From contig WLLZ01000041.1 of assembly GCA_009700485.1 (NCBI GenBank), positions 1-14,576 of the forward strand: a DNA stretch of 14,576 nucleotides, given 5' to 3'. The translations under genes were made by a program, and so were the position numbers. Within the stretch, counting starts at the first letter, position 1; every line of letters begins with the position of its first letter. The notes beneath the pieces are model-generated. The model saw nothing but the letters and a program-made list of their open reading frames with translations. It had not been told where the DNA came from and did no database searches. The DNA comes from Actinomycetota bacterium (GTDB taxonomy: Bacteria; Actinomycetota; Actinomycetes; S36-B12). Below are positions 1 through 7,292 of the stretch, piece by piece.

Positions 1-81
1 GGAGATATCAAGGCAGGAAGCGCTGCCTACATCTCAATGGTTATCTCCATGACGTTCAGTGAGATGACGACAACCGCCTAA
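1..81 (+). CDS. Phage tail tube (gp19-family) protein, C-terminal end only
   Basis: Only the last 26 codons and the TAA stop are in the window; the gene begins upstream. The visible end alternates small and hydrophobic residues (AAYISMVISMTFSEM), like the final beta strands of gp19-type tube proteins, whose last strand usually reads 'IETLELAHEGL'. In contractile injection systems one or two tube genes stand between the sheath and the baseplate genes, which is where this one lies. The inner tube is the channel through which cargo is delivered. The family call rests mostly on gene order, because 26 residues are too few for a firm assignment. It could instead be another small beta-rich tail protein. 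Confidence 0.5.
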   Translation, partial: GDIKAGSAAYISMVISMTFSEMTTTA

Positions 82-97
82 TGACCATTTGTAAAAA

Positions 98-481
98 ATG
101 AGTACATCAACACAAGAGTTTCAAACGACCTTCGAATTTGTTCTTCCGCGGGGATACGTAGACCAACAGGGAAACGTCCACCGCGAAGGAACGATGAGAT
201 TGGCAACGGCTCGAGATGAACTGTTGCCACTCTTGGATCCGAAGGTTCGCGAGAACGAAGCATTCTTGTCTCTTGTGCTCTTGGCTCGGGTTGTAACTCG
301 CATAGGTACGTTGCCCACAATCGATGATCAAGTCATCGGGGGGTTGTGGGCAACGGACCTAGCGTTTCTCCAAGATGTTTACCGCCGCATAAATACCGAA
401 GGCCACACCCTCGCCGAGGTCACCTGTCCGTGCGGACAAACCTTCACGGTCGACGTGGCAGGTGGTGGCCTGGGGGAATAG
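98..481 (+). CDS. Phage tail assembly protein (CIS-associated, 127 aa)
   Basis: This small acidic protein resembles a family found just downstream of the tube gene in actinobacterial CIS clusters and annotated as 'phage tail assembly protein'. Family-like segments are FEFVLPRGYVD near residues 13-23, the run MRLATARDE, and the helical stretch LLARVVTRIG followed by LATDLAFLQDVYRRI-type sequence (here WATDLAFLQDVYRRI). The C terminus carries TCPCGQTF; as I recall the family, the usual form is CPxCG, so the metal-knuckle spacing looks shortened by one residue. ATG 98 has only an A-rich leader and no clear Shine-Dalgarno; it follows the tube stop by 16 bases. The gene ends in CTG GGG GAA TAG, just before a perfect hairpin, and the next frame (-1) encodes a DUF6760-like protein, so a frameshifted fusion is possible. 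Its exact role is unknown; assembly chaperoning is inferred from phage parallels. Confidence 0.75.
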   Translation: MSTSTQEFQTTFEFVLPRGYVDQQGNVHREGTMRLATARDELLPLLDPKVRENEAFLSLVLLARVVTRIGTLPTIDDQVIGGLWATDLAFLQDVYRRINTEGHTLAEVTCPCGQTFTVDVAGGGLGE

Positions 482-663
482 CCACGGTCGGGACCGACCG
501 TCTCTGGGAAGAGATCGGATTCCTGGCCTACTACGTTCACTGGTCATTTGACGCCATCGTTGATCTAACTCACGACGTGCGCCGAAGGCTACTAAAGCAA
601 GTATCAGCTTTGAACCGAGCAGAATCCGATGGGAGCGAGTATGAGTCCCCCAAACGAGGCTGA
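430..663 (+). CDS. DUF6760-like small CIS protein (start uncertain)
   Basis: The segment DRLWEEIGFLAYYVHWSFD, followed by IVDLTHDVRRRLLKQVSALN, matches the small DUF6760-type proteins that follow the tail assembly gene in actinobacterial CIS clusters; family members typically read 'LYEEVAYVAYHFHW...'. The function of the family is not known to me. The recognisable part begins near base 496 and there is no ATG, GTG or TTG between base 433 and that point. The nearest canonical start is GTG 430, which would add about 20 residues of out-of-family sequence and overlap the previous gene by 52 bases; a GAGG lies 10 bases upstream of it. Alternatives are a rare ATA start at 478, or expression only as a -1 frameshift fusion with the preceding gene. 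The 3' end overlaps the next gene by 23 bases. Confidence 0.65.
   Translation: MRTNLHGRRGRWWPGGIATVGTDRLWEEIGFLAYYVHWSFDAIVDLTHDVRRRLLKQVSALNRAESDGSEYESPKRG
472..501 (+). promoter_or_regulatory. Candidate programmed -1 ribosomal frameshift signal
   Basis: The heptamer GGGGGAA (472-478) is read in frame as G GGG GAA and is followed at once by the TAG stop of the tail assembly gene (479-481). After a 5-base spacer (479-483) comes a perfect 7-bp GC-rich hairpin: ACGGTCG (484-490), loop GGAC (491-494), CGACCGT (495-501). A -1 slip on GGG re-pairs perfectly in the P site and enters the DUF6760-like frame, giving a fusion of about 188 residues. The A-site re-pairing (GAA tRNA on GGA) is imperfect, so this is not a textbook X XXY YYZ site. 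Function is inferred from geometry and from phage tail chaperones that use -1 shifts. Confidence 0.4.
631..635 (+). promoter_or_regulatory. Ribosome binding site deciding the start of the DUF4157 gene
   Basis: GGGAG lies 5 bases before ATG 641. The alternative ATG 629 has no purine-rich site in front of it and would add four residues. The site lies within the end of the DUF6760-like gene, so the two are probably translationally coupled. Confidence 0.5.
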
Positions 664-3550
664 ACCAGACTCGACGAGGGTAGAAAGCTCGGGGTGGCGT
701 GGTCCACTTCGCGGGGATTTCATGTCCATGGCTCCTTTCCGCCTTAGCACTACTACCACGAAACGGATTAGCTCGACCCTTCCTAAATTCCTTGTCACCC
801 GCCGCAGCCCCCTGGTTACCGGAGGCGACCTGCGCCATGGTTCGACCAATGAAAAAGTCGGACTCATCAGGTTTACCAATACCCGCCCAGTGCGCCCTAA
901 GGGCCCACAGGCTGAACTCATTGGCCGGGTGAATCCACCCGCATATGCAGACGAGGAGGATTTCGCTCCTGAAATTCAAACAGCCAATGAACCACTACCT
1001 GAGGCAGGGGTAGCACCAAAACTCGCACCGCGCACTGTTCCAGTTGTAAGTTCACGCCCCCGCACGGCGCCAAAGGGCACCCACCAGAAAGCGGTGGCTC
1101 ATCGACTCGGTGCGCCGGGCGCCCAACGGCAACCCCAACCCCAATCACAACCCCAATCACAGTCACGCAGCCAAGGGCCGATGATTCCGTCTGAAATGGC
1201 CAAGCAGGCAGATGCGAAACCATTAAGTCGCGAAGACATTTCTGCGGTTATGGACGATAAGCCAACAAGTGAGCCGTCGCGAACACAAGATCTTCGCGTT
1301 CGATCGCGGCCCGGTGCCACTCCTGTGCGCGAAGCAGTGATCATCCCGCCGACAAAGCCGGTTGAAAGCACCCAAGTGAGCGCACCCGTCAAAGAGGTAA
1401 CTGCTCCAGAGCCGCGCAGTGCACTAACCCAGCGCACAAGGGGTTTGCCCGCCCCCATGCCAAGTGGCTCTTTCGATAGTGCACCAAGTGCGAGCGCACC
1501 TGAACCCACACTTACCGCACGAAGCCAGGCACCGGTAATTAGCAACCCGGCACCACAGCCAGAGCCAATCACCGCCAAGGCACCCCAAAATATGACCGTG
1601 CCAACGGGCGCAGCTCCAGCTATAACTAGATCACGAACAATTGGTCCGGTCGCCAGCGCGCCTGCTCCAAGCGCACCGGTTTCGAGCACACCGGTTTCGA
1701 GCGCACCGGTTTCGAGCGCACCGGTCACGAGCGCACCGGTCACGAGCGCACCGGTCACGAGCGCACCGGTTTCGAGCGCACCGGTTTCGAGCGCACCGGT
1801 TTCGAGCACACCGGTTTCGAGCGCACCGGTTTCGAGCACACCTCGCTTGGACTCACCCGAGCCCGCGCTCCTCGCACGCACCCAAGCGCCAACAACCAGC
1901 ACACCGGTCACGAGCACACCGATCGCCAGTGCGCCGGTCACGAGCACACCGGTTTCGAGCACACCGGTCACCAGCACACCTACATCAAGTTCACCTCGCT
2001 TGGACTCACCCGAGCCCGCGCTCCTCGCACGCAGCCAAGCGCCAACAACCAGCACGCAAGCTGCGCAACTAGCGCCAACTACTTCGCCCACCTCCCAGGT
2101 GATTCCCAGGGCGACTACCCCTACGGCTCCCGATACAGCCAGGGCAGCGGCGCCAACAGCACCAGTATCACCAACGACAAGCGTCGAACTCCCATCACCG
2201 AAGCTCGACCAAGACTCACTACAGATTCCGCTTACCCCAAGAGCACAAGCGCCTTCGGATACCAATAGCCCCTCGGTGTCGGCGAGTGTTAGCGCGCTGA
2301 GCCGGCAAAACGACTTGTCTAGCTCGGGCACGTCTAGCTCGGGCACCTCTAGCTCGGGCACCTCTGCGCAAGCGCCCACTACTGGTGTGCAGCGGCGGGC
2401 ATCAGGCACGCCGTATGTGTCCACCGCAACTGCCGCCGTAGCGTCATCACCGCTGGCTGCGCCCTCCCGGGCAGCCGAGTTGCCAACAGCCCTTCGAGAT
2501 TCATCAAGTGAAACTCCAACCATTACCAAAGACAACATAAAATCTTTAGGCCAAGCCCCAGCGCCAAAGCAACATGCGGTGTCAGCCGATGTGCGGGCTG
2601 CCGTTTCAGCGGTGGCCGGTACTAGCCCAGCATCGGTAACTTTGCATCGGGGTGCTGCCGTCGATAAGAAAGCCCAAGCGCTAAATGCCGATGCCTTTGC
2701 CCATGAAGGTGCGATACACATTCCCGGGACAACCCCGCTGATCTCAGATAAGTCGCGTCAAATACTCGCCCATGAACTAACACACGTGGTTCAACAGCAG
2801 CAATACGGAAAGACATTGCCACCTGAGAACACCCCACTTGGGCGACAACTTGAAGCCAGCGCGCTGCACGCAGAAACCCTTGTCTCGTCGTCACCTAAGT
2901 CTTCGATTTCGCCAACGATTTCGCCAACGATTTTGTCCTCATTTTCGTCAACGTCTACGTCGGAGTCGGCACCCACACCTGCCATGCCATCGGCAGCTGC
3001 ACAAACCACATCCGACATGACCCCGGCTCGACGCGAGGGCCAAACCCCTACTCGCAGCGCCACCGGAGCACAGGAAATTACGCTGGCCCGCGGACAAAGC
3101 CAGCCCGATGAAGTCGTACTTTCACCACGGCGGCTACCAACCGTGGCTGCACCGGCCGCCCTCGGCAGCACGATGGGAAACCAACCGACCTGGTCAGGCC
3201 GTATAGGTAGCGGTCAAACTCAAGGGGGCCAAGGTGCTGCTGGTCAATTCAGCTCAGCGCCACCAGCACCATTTGGCCAGCCTTCAGCACCTGAACAAGT
3301 GCAGCGCAGATCTCGCGCGCAGGGCACCAAGCATCCAACTGCCGCCAAGGAGATAGCGCAAGCTAAACAGCGTAAGGAGCAAGCGCCACGCGCTGCACCC
3401 GCGGTTACACCACCACCGACAAGTTTCACTTCCGATGCGCGCTGGCTAGAGCAGCATGCCAACGCGCTTTATCCGTTAATTAGAAACATGCTCCGTGCTG
3501 ATCTTCTCAAAGATCGCGAGCGCCGATCCAAATTGATGCGGGAGTATTAA
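641..3550 (+). CDS. eCIS core (DUF4157) protein with very long Pro/Ser/Thr/Ala-rich linker
   Basis: This is a protein of about 969 residues. Residues ~645-720 form a DUF4157 'eCIS core' domain: it ends in HELTHVVQQ (near residue 711), the HExxH zinc-metallopeptidase motif of this family, after LHRG...DAFAHEGAIHIP. The last ~40 residues (ARWLEQHANALYPLIRNM and onward to the basic DRERRSKL) form an amphipathic, charged helical end seen in CIS proteins at this position. The rest is predicted disordered, with 15-bp in-frame repeats giving SAPVS/T units, a 64-bp duplicated segment, GTSSS repeats, and recurring short motifs like L-x-x-R-x-QAP. No signal peptide or membrane helix is visible. DUF4157 domains are common in CIS-linked proteins, including cargo; whether this one is a protease, a cargo or a baseplate component is not known. 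It is more than twice the length I would expect. A long antisense ORF is only a codon-bias shadow. Confidence 0.85.
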   Translation: MSPPNEAEPDSTRVESSGWRGPLRGDFMSMAPFRLSTTTTKRISSTLPKFLVTRRSPLVTGGDLRHGSTNEKVGLIRFTNTRPVRPKGPQAELIGRVNPPAYADEEDFAPEIQTANEPLPEAGVAPKLAPRTVPVVSSRPRTAPKGTHQKAVAHRLGAPGAQRQPQPQSQPQSQSRSQGPMIPSEMAKQADAKPLSREDISAVMDDKPTSEPSRTQDLRVRSRPGATPVREAVIIPPTKPVESTQVSAPVKEVTAPEPRSALTQRTRGLPAPMPSGSFDSAPSASAPEPTLTARSQAPVISNPAPQPEPITAKAPQNMTVPTGAAPAITRSRTIGPVASAPAPSAPVSSTPVSSAPVSSAPVTSAPVTSAPVTSAPVSSAPVSSAPVSSTPVSSAPVSSTPRLDSPEPALLARTQAPTTSTPVTSTPIASAPVTSTPVSSTPVTSTPTSSSPRLDSPEPALLARSQAPTTSTQAAQLAPTTSPTSQVIPRATTPTAPDTARAAAPTAPVSPTTSVELPSPKLDQDSLQIPLTPRAQAPSDTNSPSVSASVSALSRQNDLSSSGTSSSGTSSSGTSAQAPTTGVQRRASGTPYVSTATAAVASSPLAAPSRAAELPTALRDSSSETPTITKDNIKSLGQAPAPKQHAVSADVRAAVSAVAGTSPASVTLHRGAAVDKKAQALNADAFAHEGAIHIPGTTPLISDKSRQILAHELTHVVQQQQYGKTLPPENTPLGRQLEASALHAETLVSSSPKSSISPTISPTILSSFSSTSTSESAPTPAMPSAAAQTTSDMTPARREGQTPTRSATGAQEITLARGQSQPDEVVLSPRRLPTVAAPAALGSTMGNQPTWSGRIGSGQTQGGQGAAGQFSSAPPAPFGQPSAPEQVQRRSRAQGTKHPTAAKEIAQAKQRKEQAPRAAPAVTPPPTSFTSDARWLEQHANALYPLIRNMLRADLLKDRERRSKLMREY
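1670..1840 (+). repeat. 15-bp tandem repeat, about 11 units (SAPVS/T)
   Basis: The unit AGCGCACCGGTTTCG is repeated about 11 times, with variants AGCACACCGG and GGTCACG. A second, more degenerate block of the same unit lies at about 1900-1990. The units are in frame and encode five-residue repeats, so copy-number change would lengthen or shorten the linker without breaking the frame. Confidence 0.9.
1839..2055 (+). repeat. Two 64-bp direct repeats 153 bp apart
   Basis: The segment 1839-1902 is repeated at 1992-2055 with a single difference (ACCC against AGCC). Both copies encode a segment containing LDSPEPALLAR followed by TQAP or SQAP. Near identity suggests a recent 153-bp tandem duplication inside the linker. 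Confidence 0.9.
2318..2362 (+). repeat. 15-bp tandem repeat, three units (SSSGT)
   Basis: TCTAGCTCGGGCACG and two copies of TCTAGCTCGGGCACC lie head to tail, in frame in the DUF4157 gene, and encode a Ser/Gly/Thr linker. Confidence 0.9.
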
Positions 3551-3553
3551 GCC

Positions 3554-5002
3554 ATGACTAGCCCAATGCCATTTGATCCAGGGTTCACAGCAACCAATTT
3601 TGCTGGGTTCAGCCTGAGCGTTGACCTTGTTGGTGGGGATAAGAACCTCGGTGCCAACTGGAACAGCCTGCAAATGGGTGACACGACACTCAATGCACAG
3701 GATGCTGCAGTTGGCGGGTACCAGCTTTCAAGATTTCAACTCGTTGGTCAATTGGCATACGGGAATGTGACCCTCTCGCGGCCTTGGACTCCGAATCAAT
3801 CAGGTTGGATCCCAGAGTGGTTCGCATTGGCCCAGCAGTACGGTGGAACGACCGTCGGTATTTCGATAAATTATCTAAACCCTTCCGGCACTCTCCAGCA
3901 GGCAACTTACAACTTTCGTAATGCTTACCCGGTAACTTGGACGCAACCGCAATTCACCACTGTTACTGGCACAGAAACGCCACCCGTAATTACCGAAAGC
4001 ATCACATTCAGCCACTCTGGTTACTTCGATACCGACGGCCTTGCTCCTGGCATCGATACCGCCGAGGCGGTTCAGCCGTGCAAGTTAGTAATACTTCCCG
4101 GTAGTAGTGGGGAATCAACCGGTCTCGCAAGCGCACTCGCAGCCCTCACCTCGTGGACCCTCCCGACAACTGCCGCCCTTGGTACCTCACTCAACAGTGT
4201 TACCGCGCAAGCGGTCGGGATGCTTGGGCCATTCCCGTCAATTACGTTTTGGGTGCCACCGGATTCAATGACCGTAACGAAATCAGCCGCGTGGACCGTC
4301 GACCCCTCCCCCACGGCATCTGGGTCCGGGCCAGCTTCTTGGAATGGCACAAATCCAACAAACCTGAGCTTTAACTTTATCTTGGACGGCGCCAGTTCTG
4401 ACTTAAACTTTACCGAAAATACTTCAACAGCCGGCGAAACACTTGGTAACGGCCCCGCTGGGCAATCAGTTTTACCAACAACTGAGCGGTTACTTTCCCT
4501 TTGCGAAGTTGAAGTTATGAGTGAGCTATTGGGCTTCGGAAGTTCACCGCTCGTTGTCTTCGTCTGGGGTGACTTCATCTCCCCCGTTTCATATGTAACC
4601 GACATAAATCTGAAATTCACGAGGTTTAATGCCGGTGGCCAACCAATTCGAGCTGAGGGCTCGATACAACTACAGCAGTACCCCGTTTACGACGCATTAC
4701 AAAATCCCACGTCGGGCGGTGAGATGCCGCGCAAGAGTGCACTTGTCCACGAGGCAGACACTCTGGCGCACATCGCCTACCGGTCGTACCGAAGCCCTAA
4801 CCGCTGGCGAGACATCGCGATGGCTAATGACATTGACGATCCGCTGCGGGTCGATCCAGGGCGCAAACTACTTATCCCGGCACCTGACGAATTACCCCAA
4901 CGGACTGAAACTGGACTAATAAAGACTTCGGCACGTTCTTCACCCGAATCACGCATGCGCAATCCACTAACCCCGAAGGGCAAGCCAGGTAAAGGGAAAT
5001 GA
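3554..5002 (+). CDS. CIS baseplate protein: tube-like domain + CIS_tube/gp53 domain + LysM (Afp7-like)
   Basis: 482 residues with three apparent modules. Residues ~1-170 look like a gp19-type tail tube domain: YGNVTLSRPW, WFALAQQYGG, FRNAYPVTWTQP and ITESITFSHSGYF parallel the tube pattern of 'LKRGV... WR/F..aWPvKW... IEtleLaHEG'. Residues ~235-390 resemble the CIS_tube/T4 gp53-like baseplate domain (FWVPPDSMTVTKSAAW; later LVVFVWGDF and FNAGGQPIRAEGSIQLQQYP). Residues ~395-445 are a LysM domain (LVHEADTLAHIAYRSY through RKLLIPAP), followed by a basic tail. Afp7/Pvc7-type LysM proteins join the tube to the baseplate hub. Those I know are about 230-300 residues and lack the N-terminal tube module, so this looks like a fusion. 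GGGAG lies 9 bases before ATG 3554. Confidence 0.8.
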   Translation: MTSPMPFDPGFTATNFAGFSLSVDLVGGDKNLGANWNSLQMGDTTLNAQDAAVGGYQLSRFQLVGQLAYGNVTLSRPWTPNQSGWIPEWFALAQQYGGTTVGISINYLNPSGTLQQATYNFRNAYPVTWTQPQFTTVTGTETPPVITESITFSHSGYFDTDGLAPGIDTAEAVQPCKLVILPGSSGESTGLASALAALTSWTLPTTAALGTSLNSVTAQAVGMLGPFPSITFWVPPDSMTVTKSAAWTVDPSPTASGSGPASWNGTNPTNLSFNFILDGASSDLNFTENTSTAGETLGNGPAGQSVLPTTERLLSLCEVEVMSELLGFGSSPLVVFVWGDFISPVSYVTDINLKFTRFNAGGQPIRAEGSIQLQQYPVYDALQNPTSGGEMPRKSALVHEADTLAHIAYRSYRSPNRWRDIAMANDIDDPLRVDPGRKLLIPAPDELPQRTETGLIKTSARSSPESRMRNPLTPKGKPGKGK

Positions 5003-6882
5003 GTACTAATCCTTTTAATACCGCTGGCGTGCAACTACACGTTTTGGTAGACGGAGTTCCTCTTCTTGAGCAAAGCGCGATGTTGATCAGTAACATCACT
5101 GTTGAGTCGCAGTTGTTTTTGCCTTCGCTTTGCGAAATTGAACTCGTGGATTCCGGGCAGGGCGTGCTGATGGAAAATGGCCTTGTCGCTGGGGTCCTAA
5201 TTGAGATACGAGCCATTTCCGGCGAGGACATTATTGGCGTTCCGCTATTTAGTGGCCAAGTCGAATCGATCGAACTCCGATTTGACCATACCTCTGGGGT
5301 GCGAAGTGTCGTTCGTGCATACGATCTTGCGCACAAGATGCTGCATGGCCGCAAGACCACCGGCTTCCCCCTCAGTTTGTACTCAGAAATAGTTGAGGCA
5401 GTTGGCCTTGAACATGGCATCGCAACTCTCGCCGAGCCAACCGAAGTCCCGTACACGATGGTTGTTCAGTCAAATGAAAGTGACTGGGATTTTATTGTGC
5501 GCCTAGCTCGAGAGGTTGGCTACGTCACCTATATCTCAATTGACCCAGCTGTCGGCCTGCCGACTTTGTATTGGGGGTTAATGGCCCCTGCCGAAACCGC
5601 CCCTCCCCCCATAGGTGTCGAGATGTCACCACGGGCCATCGTGATCGGCGACGACGGGCTCATCTCACTACGCGCCACCGTCTCAGGGTCTGGCCTAACG
5701 GCGAGTGCCTCCACCAGGGGTTGGGATCAATCACTTGCGATTCCGGCCATTGGCGAGGGGCCGGCAATTAGTGATGCCTCCGCAAACGTCTTGCTCCCGG
5801 TAGAATTGGCGACCGAGCTAGGTGGGCCCACCGCGCAGCTGGTGAGCCTGGAACGAATTGCCGAGAATGAAGCGGCAACGGAGGCTGCATCTGTTGGTTT
5901 AGGCTTTCGATTGGCCGGCTCGTACTCCAACATCGAAGCGATCGTGCGAGGCAACCCATTTCTGATGCCCAATTCAGCGATAAGCATTAGCAAGGCGGGC
6001 ATCCTCACCGGCGAGTACACGGTCACCTCAGCAACTCACACCTTCGAGCCACGAAGTTTCGGCTATCGGACGCAAATAATGTGTGCGGGCTATGAAGACA
6101 GAACCCTGATGGGTTTGCAAGGGGCTGCGGAATCCACATTCAAACTCAACGGGGTTTACCCGGCGATTGTCACAGATGTCGAAGACCCTGAGTTTCTCGG
6201 CCGCGTGCTGCTTAGCTTCCCATGGCTGTCTGAAACCTTCATCAGCACTTGGGCGCGCGTTGTTCAAGCCGGCGCTGGCGAGGGCCTCGGCATGCAAATA
6301 ATGCCGGAGCCAACAGATGAGGTCCTGGTCGCTTTCGAAAATGGCCAACTCGACTCGCCATACGTTCTGGGTGGGTTGTACAGCGCCGATCGACTGGGAG
6401 CTGTACCCGCTGCCGAACTAATTGAGGGCACTCCCATGATGCGCGCATTCACTTCGCGTGAAGGTCACCAACTTCTTTTCAATGACAATCCCGATGCCTC
6501 AAGTCTGACAATTCAAACAACTTTCGGCGCCAGCTGCATAGTTAGATTATCCCCTGAAACCGGGATTAGCATCACCACGATTGAAGGTCAGCCAATTATT
6601 ATCAATAGTGACTCCGAAGTGACTGTAAATGCTGAAGGTGCGGTGGTCATCAACGCAAGCGAAGTCACTCTGAGTGGTGAAGGGGCCGTCGAAATAAATG
6701 GTGCTGACGTTTCGATTACCGCCGAGGGCGCCGTCGAGATCACGACAGAAGGAGCCATCTCCCTGACCGGAAGCGAGATAAATCTTGCTTCCGAAGGTTC
6801 AGTTTCGATCGAAGCCGACGTAATTAGCCTGGTTGCCGGCGAAATTAATATTGCCGGTGGCATCGTTAGTTTGGGTGCGTGA
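4999..6882 (+). CDS. VgrG/gp27-gp5-like baseplate hub and spike protein (Afp8-like)
   Basis: 627 residues. Residues ~10-370 form the gp27/late control D-like hub (VRAYDLAHKMLHGRKT; the run ESDWDFIVRLAREVGYV is typical). Residues ~381-480 form the gp5-like OB-fold domain (GVYPAIVTDVEDPEFLGRVL, then TWARVVQAGAGEGLGMQ and the PEPTDEVLVAFENG segment). Residues ~530-627 are a repetitive EGAV-x-I series alternating with Val/Ile strands, expected to form the triple-stranded beta-helix needle. In the particle it is the central trimer that closes the tube and pierces the target membrane. ATG 4999 overlaps the preceding stop by 4 bases. No effector domain is fused at the C terminus: it ends in GGIVSLGA right after the helix repeats. 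Confidence 0.9.
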   Translation: MSTNPFNTAGVQLHVLVDGVPLLEQSAMLISNITVESQLFLPSLCEIELVDSGQGVLMENGLVAGVLIEIRAISGEDIIGVPLFSGQVESIELRFDHTSGVRSVVRAYDLAHKMLHGRKTTGFPLSLYSEIVEAVGLEHGIATLAEPTEVPYTMVVQSNESDWDFIVRLAREVGYVTYISIDPAVGLPTLYWGLMAPAETAPPPIGVEMSPRAIVIGDDGLISLRATVSGSGLTASASTRGWDQSLAIPAIGEGPAISDASANVLLPVELATELGGPTAQLVSLERIAENEAATEAASVGLGFRLAGSYSNIEAIVRGNPFLMPNSAISISKAGILTGEYTVTSATHTFEPRSFGYRTQIMCAGYEDRTLMGLQGAAESTFKLNGVYPAIVTDVEDPEFLGRVLLSFPWLSETFISTWARVVQAGAGEGLGMQIMPEPTDEVLVAFENGQLDSPYVLGGLYSADRLGAVPAAELIEGTPMMRAFTSREGHQLLFNDNPDASSLTIQTTFGASCIVRLSPETGISITTIEGQPIIINSDSEVTVNAEGAVVINASEVTLSGEGAVEINGADVSITAEGAVEITTEGAISLTGSEINLASEGSVSIEADVISLVAGEINIAGGIVSLGA

Positions 6883-7292
6883 ATCAAATGCCACAGCAGG
6901 ATTTCGTTGGTAGCGGATTCGCCTTCCCGATGGGCATCGACGACCAAGGCGGCATTCGCATGGTCGGCGGCACCGACAACATAGACCGCTCAATCCGGTT
7001 GATAATGGGGACGGCCTACGGCGAGCGCCCCATGCGCCCTGATTTTGGCTGCGGTATCCACGACCTACTGTTTGATTCCACTTCATTAGAGCTCCTCGGG
7101 CAGGTGCAAGCGCAGGTAGTAGCTTCACTGCGCCGCTGGGAAACTCGGGCTGACATACTTGATGTCAGTGCCACATACGGAGACGATCCAACTGTGATTA
7201 ATATTCAGGTTACCTATCGAATCAAGGGTAATTACGACCCCCGCAACCTGCTCGTTCCGTTCTATGTGATCCCCAGGGAGGAAGATCAATGA
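6879..7292 (+). CDS. gp25-like baseplate wedge protein (GPW/gp25 family, Afp9-like)
   Basis: 137 residues, the normal length for the family. The run of MGTAYGERPMRPDFGCGIHD contains the gp25 signature (GE-R-x-MRP-x-FG), preceded by the IDRSIRLI helix. This protein is a core part of the baseplate wedge and contacts the first sheath ring in phages and CIS. It starts at GTG 6879 in a GTGA overlap with the spike stop; an ATG three codons further in (6888) is a less likely alternative. Its place between spike and J protein is canonical. Confidence 0.93.
   Translation: MNQMPQQDFVGSGFAFPMGIDDQGGIRMVGGTDNIDRSIRLIMGTAYGERPMRPDFGCGIHDLLFDSTSLELLGQVQAQVVASLRRWETRADILDVSATYGDDPTVINIQVTYRIKGNYDPRNLLVPFYVIPREEDQ

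Noticed and set aside
359..979. 206-codon open frame on the minus strand
   Set aside because: It crosses three plus-strand genes that have recognisable family features; its own protein shows no domain and has the composition of a shadow frame.
1670..1990. Repeat array resembling a CRISPR
   Set aside because: The 15-bp units abut with no unique spacers, keep the reading frame and encode a Pro/Ser linker; no cas genes are present.
1099..2721. 540-codon open frame on the minus strand
   Set aside because: It lies wholly opposite the DUF4157 gene. Its Val/Gly/Ala/Leu repeats are just the complement of the Pro/Ser/Thr/Ala repeats, and no RBS or known domain is visible.
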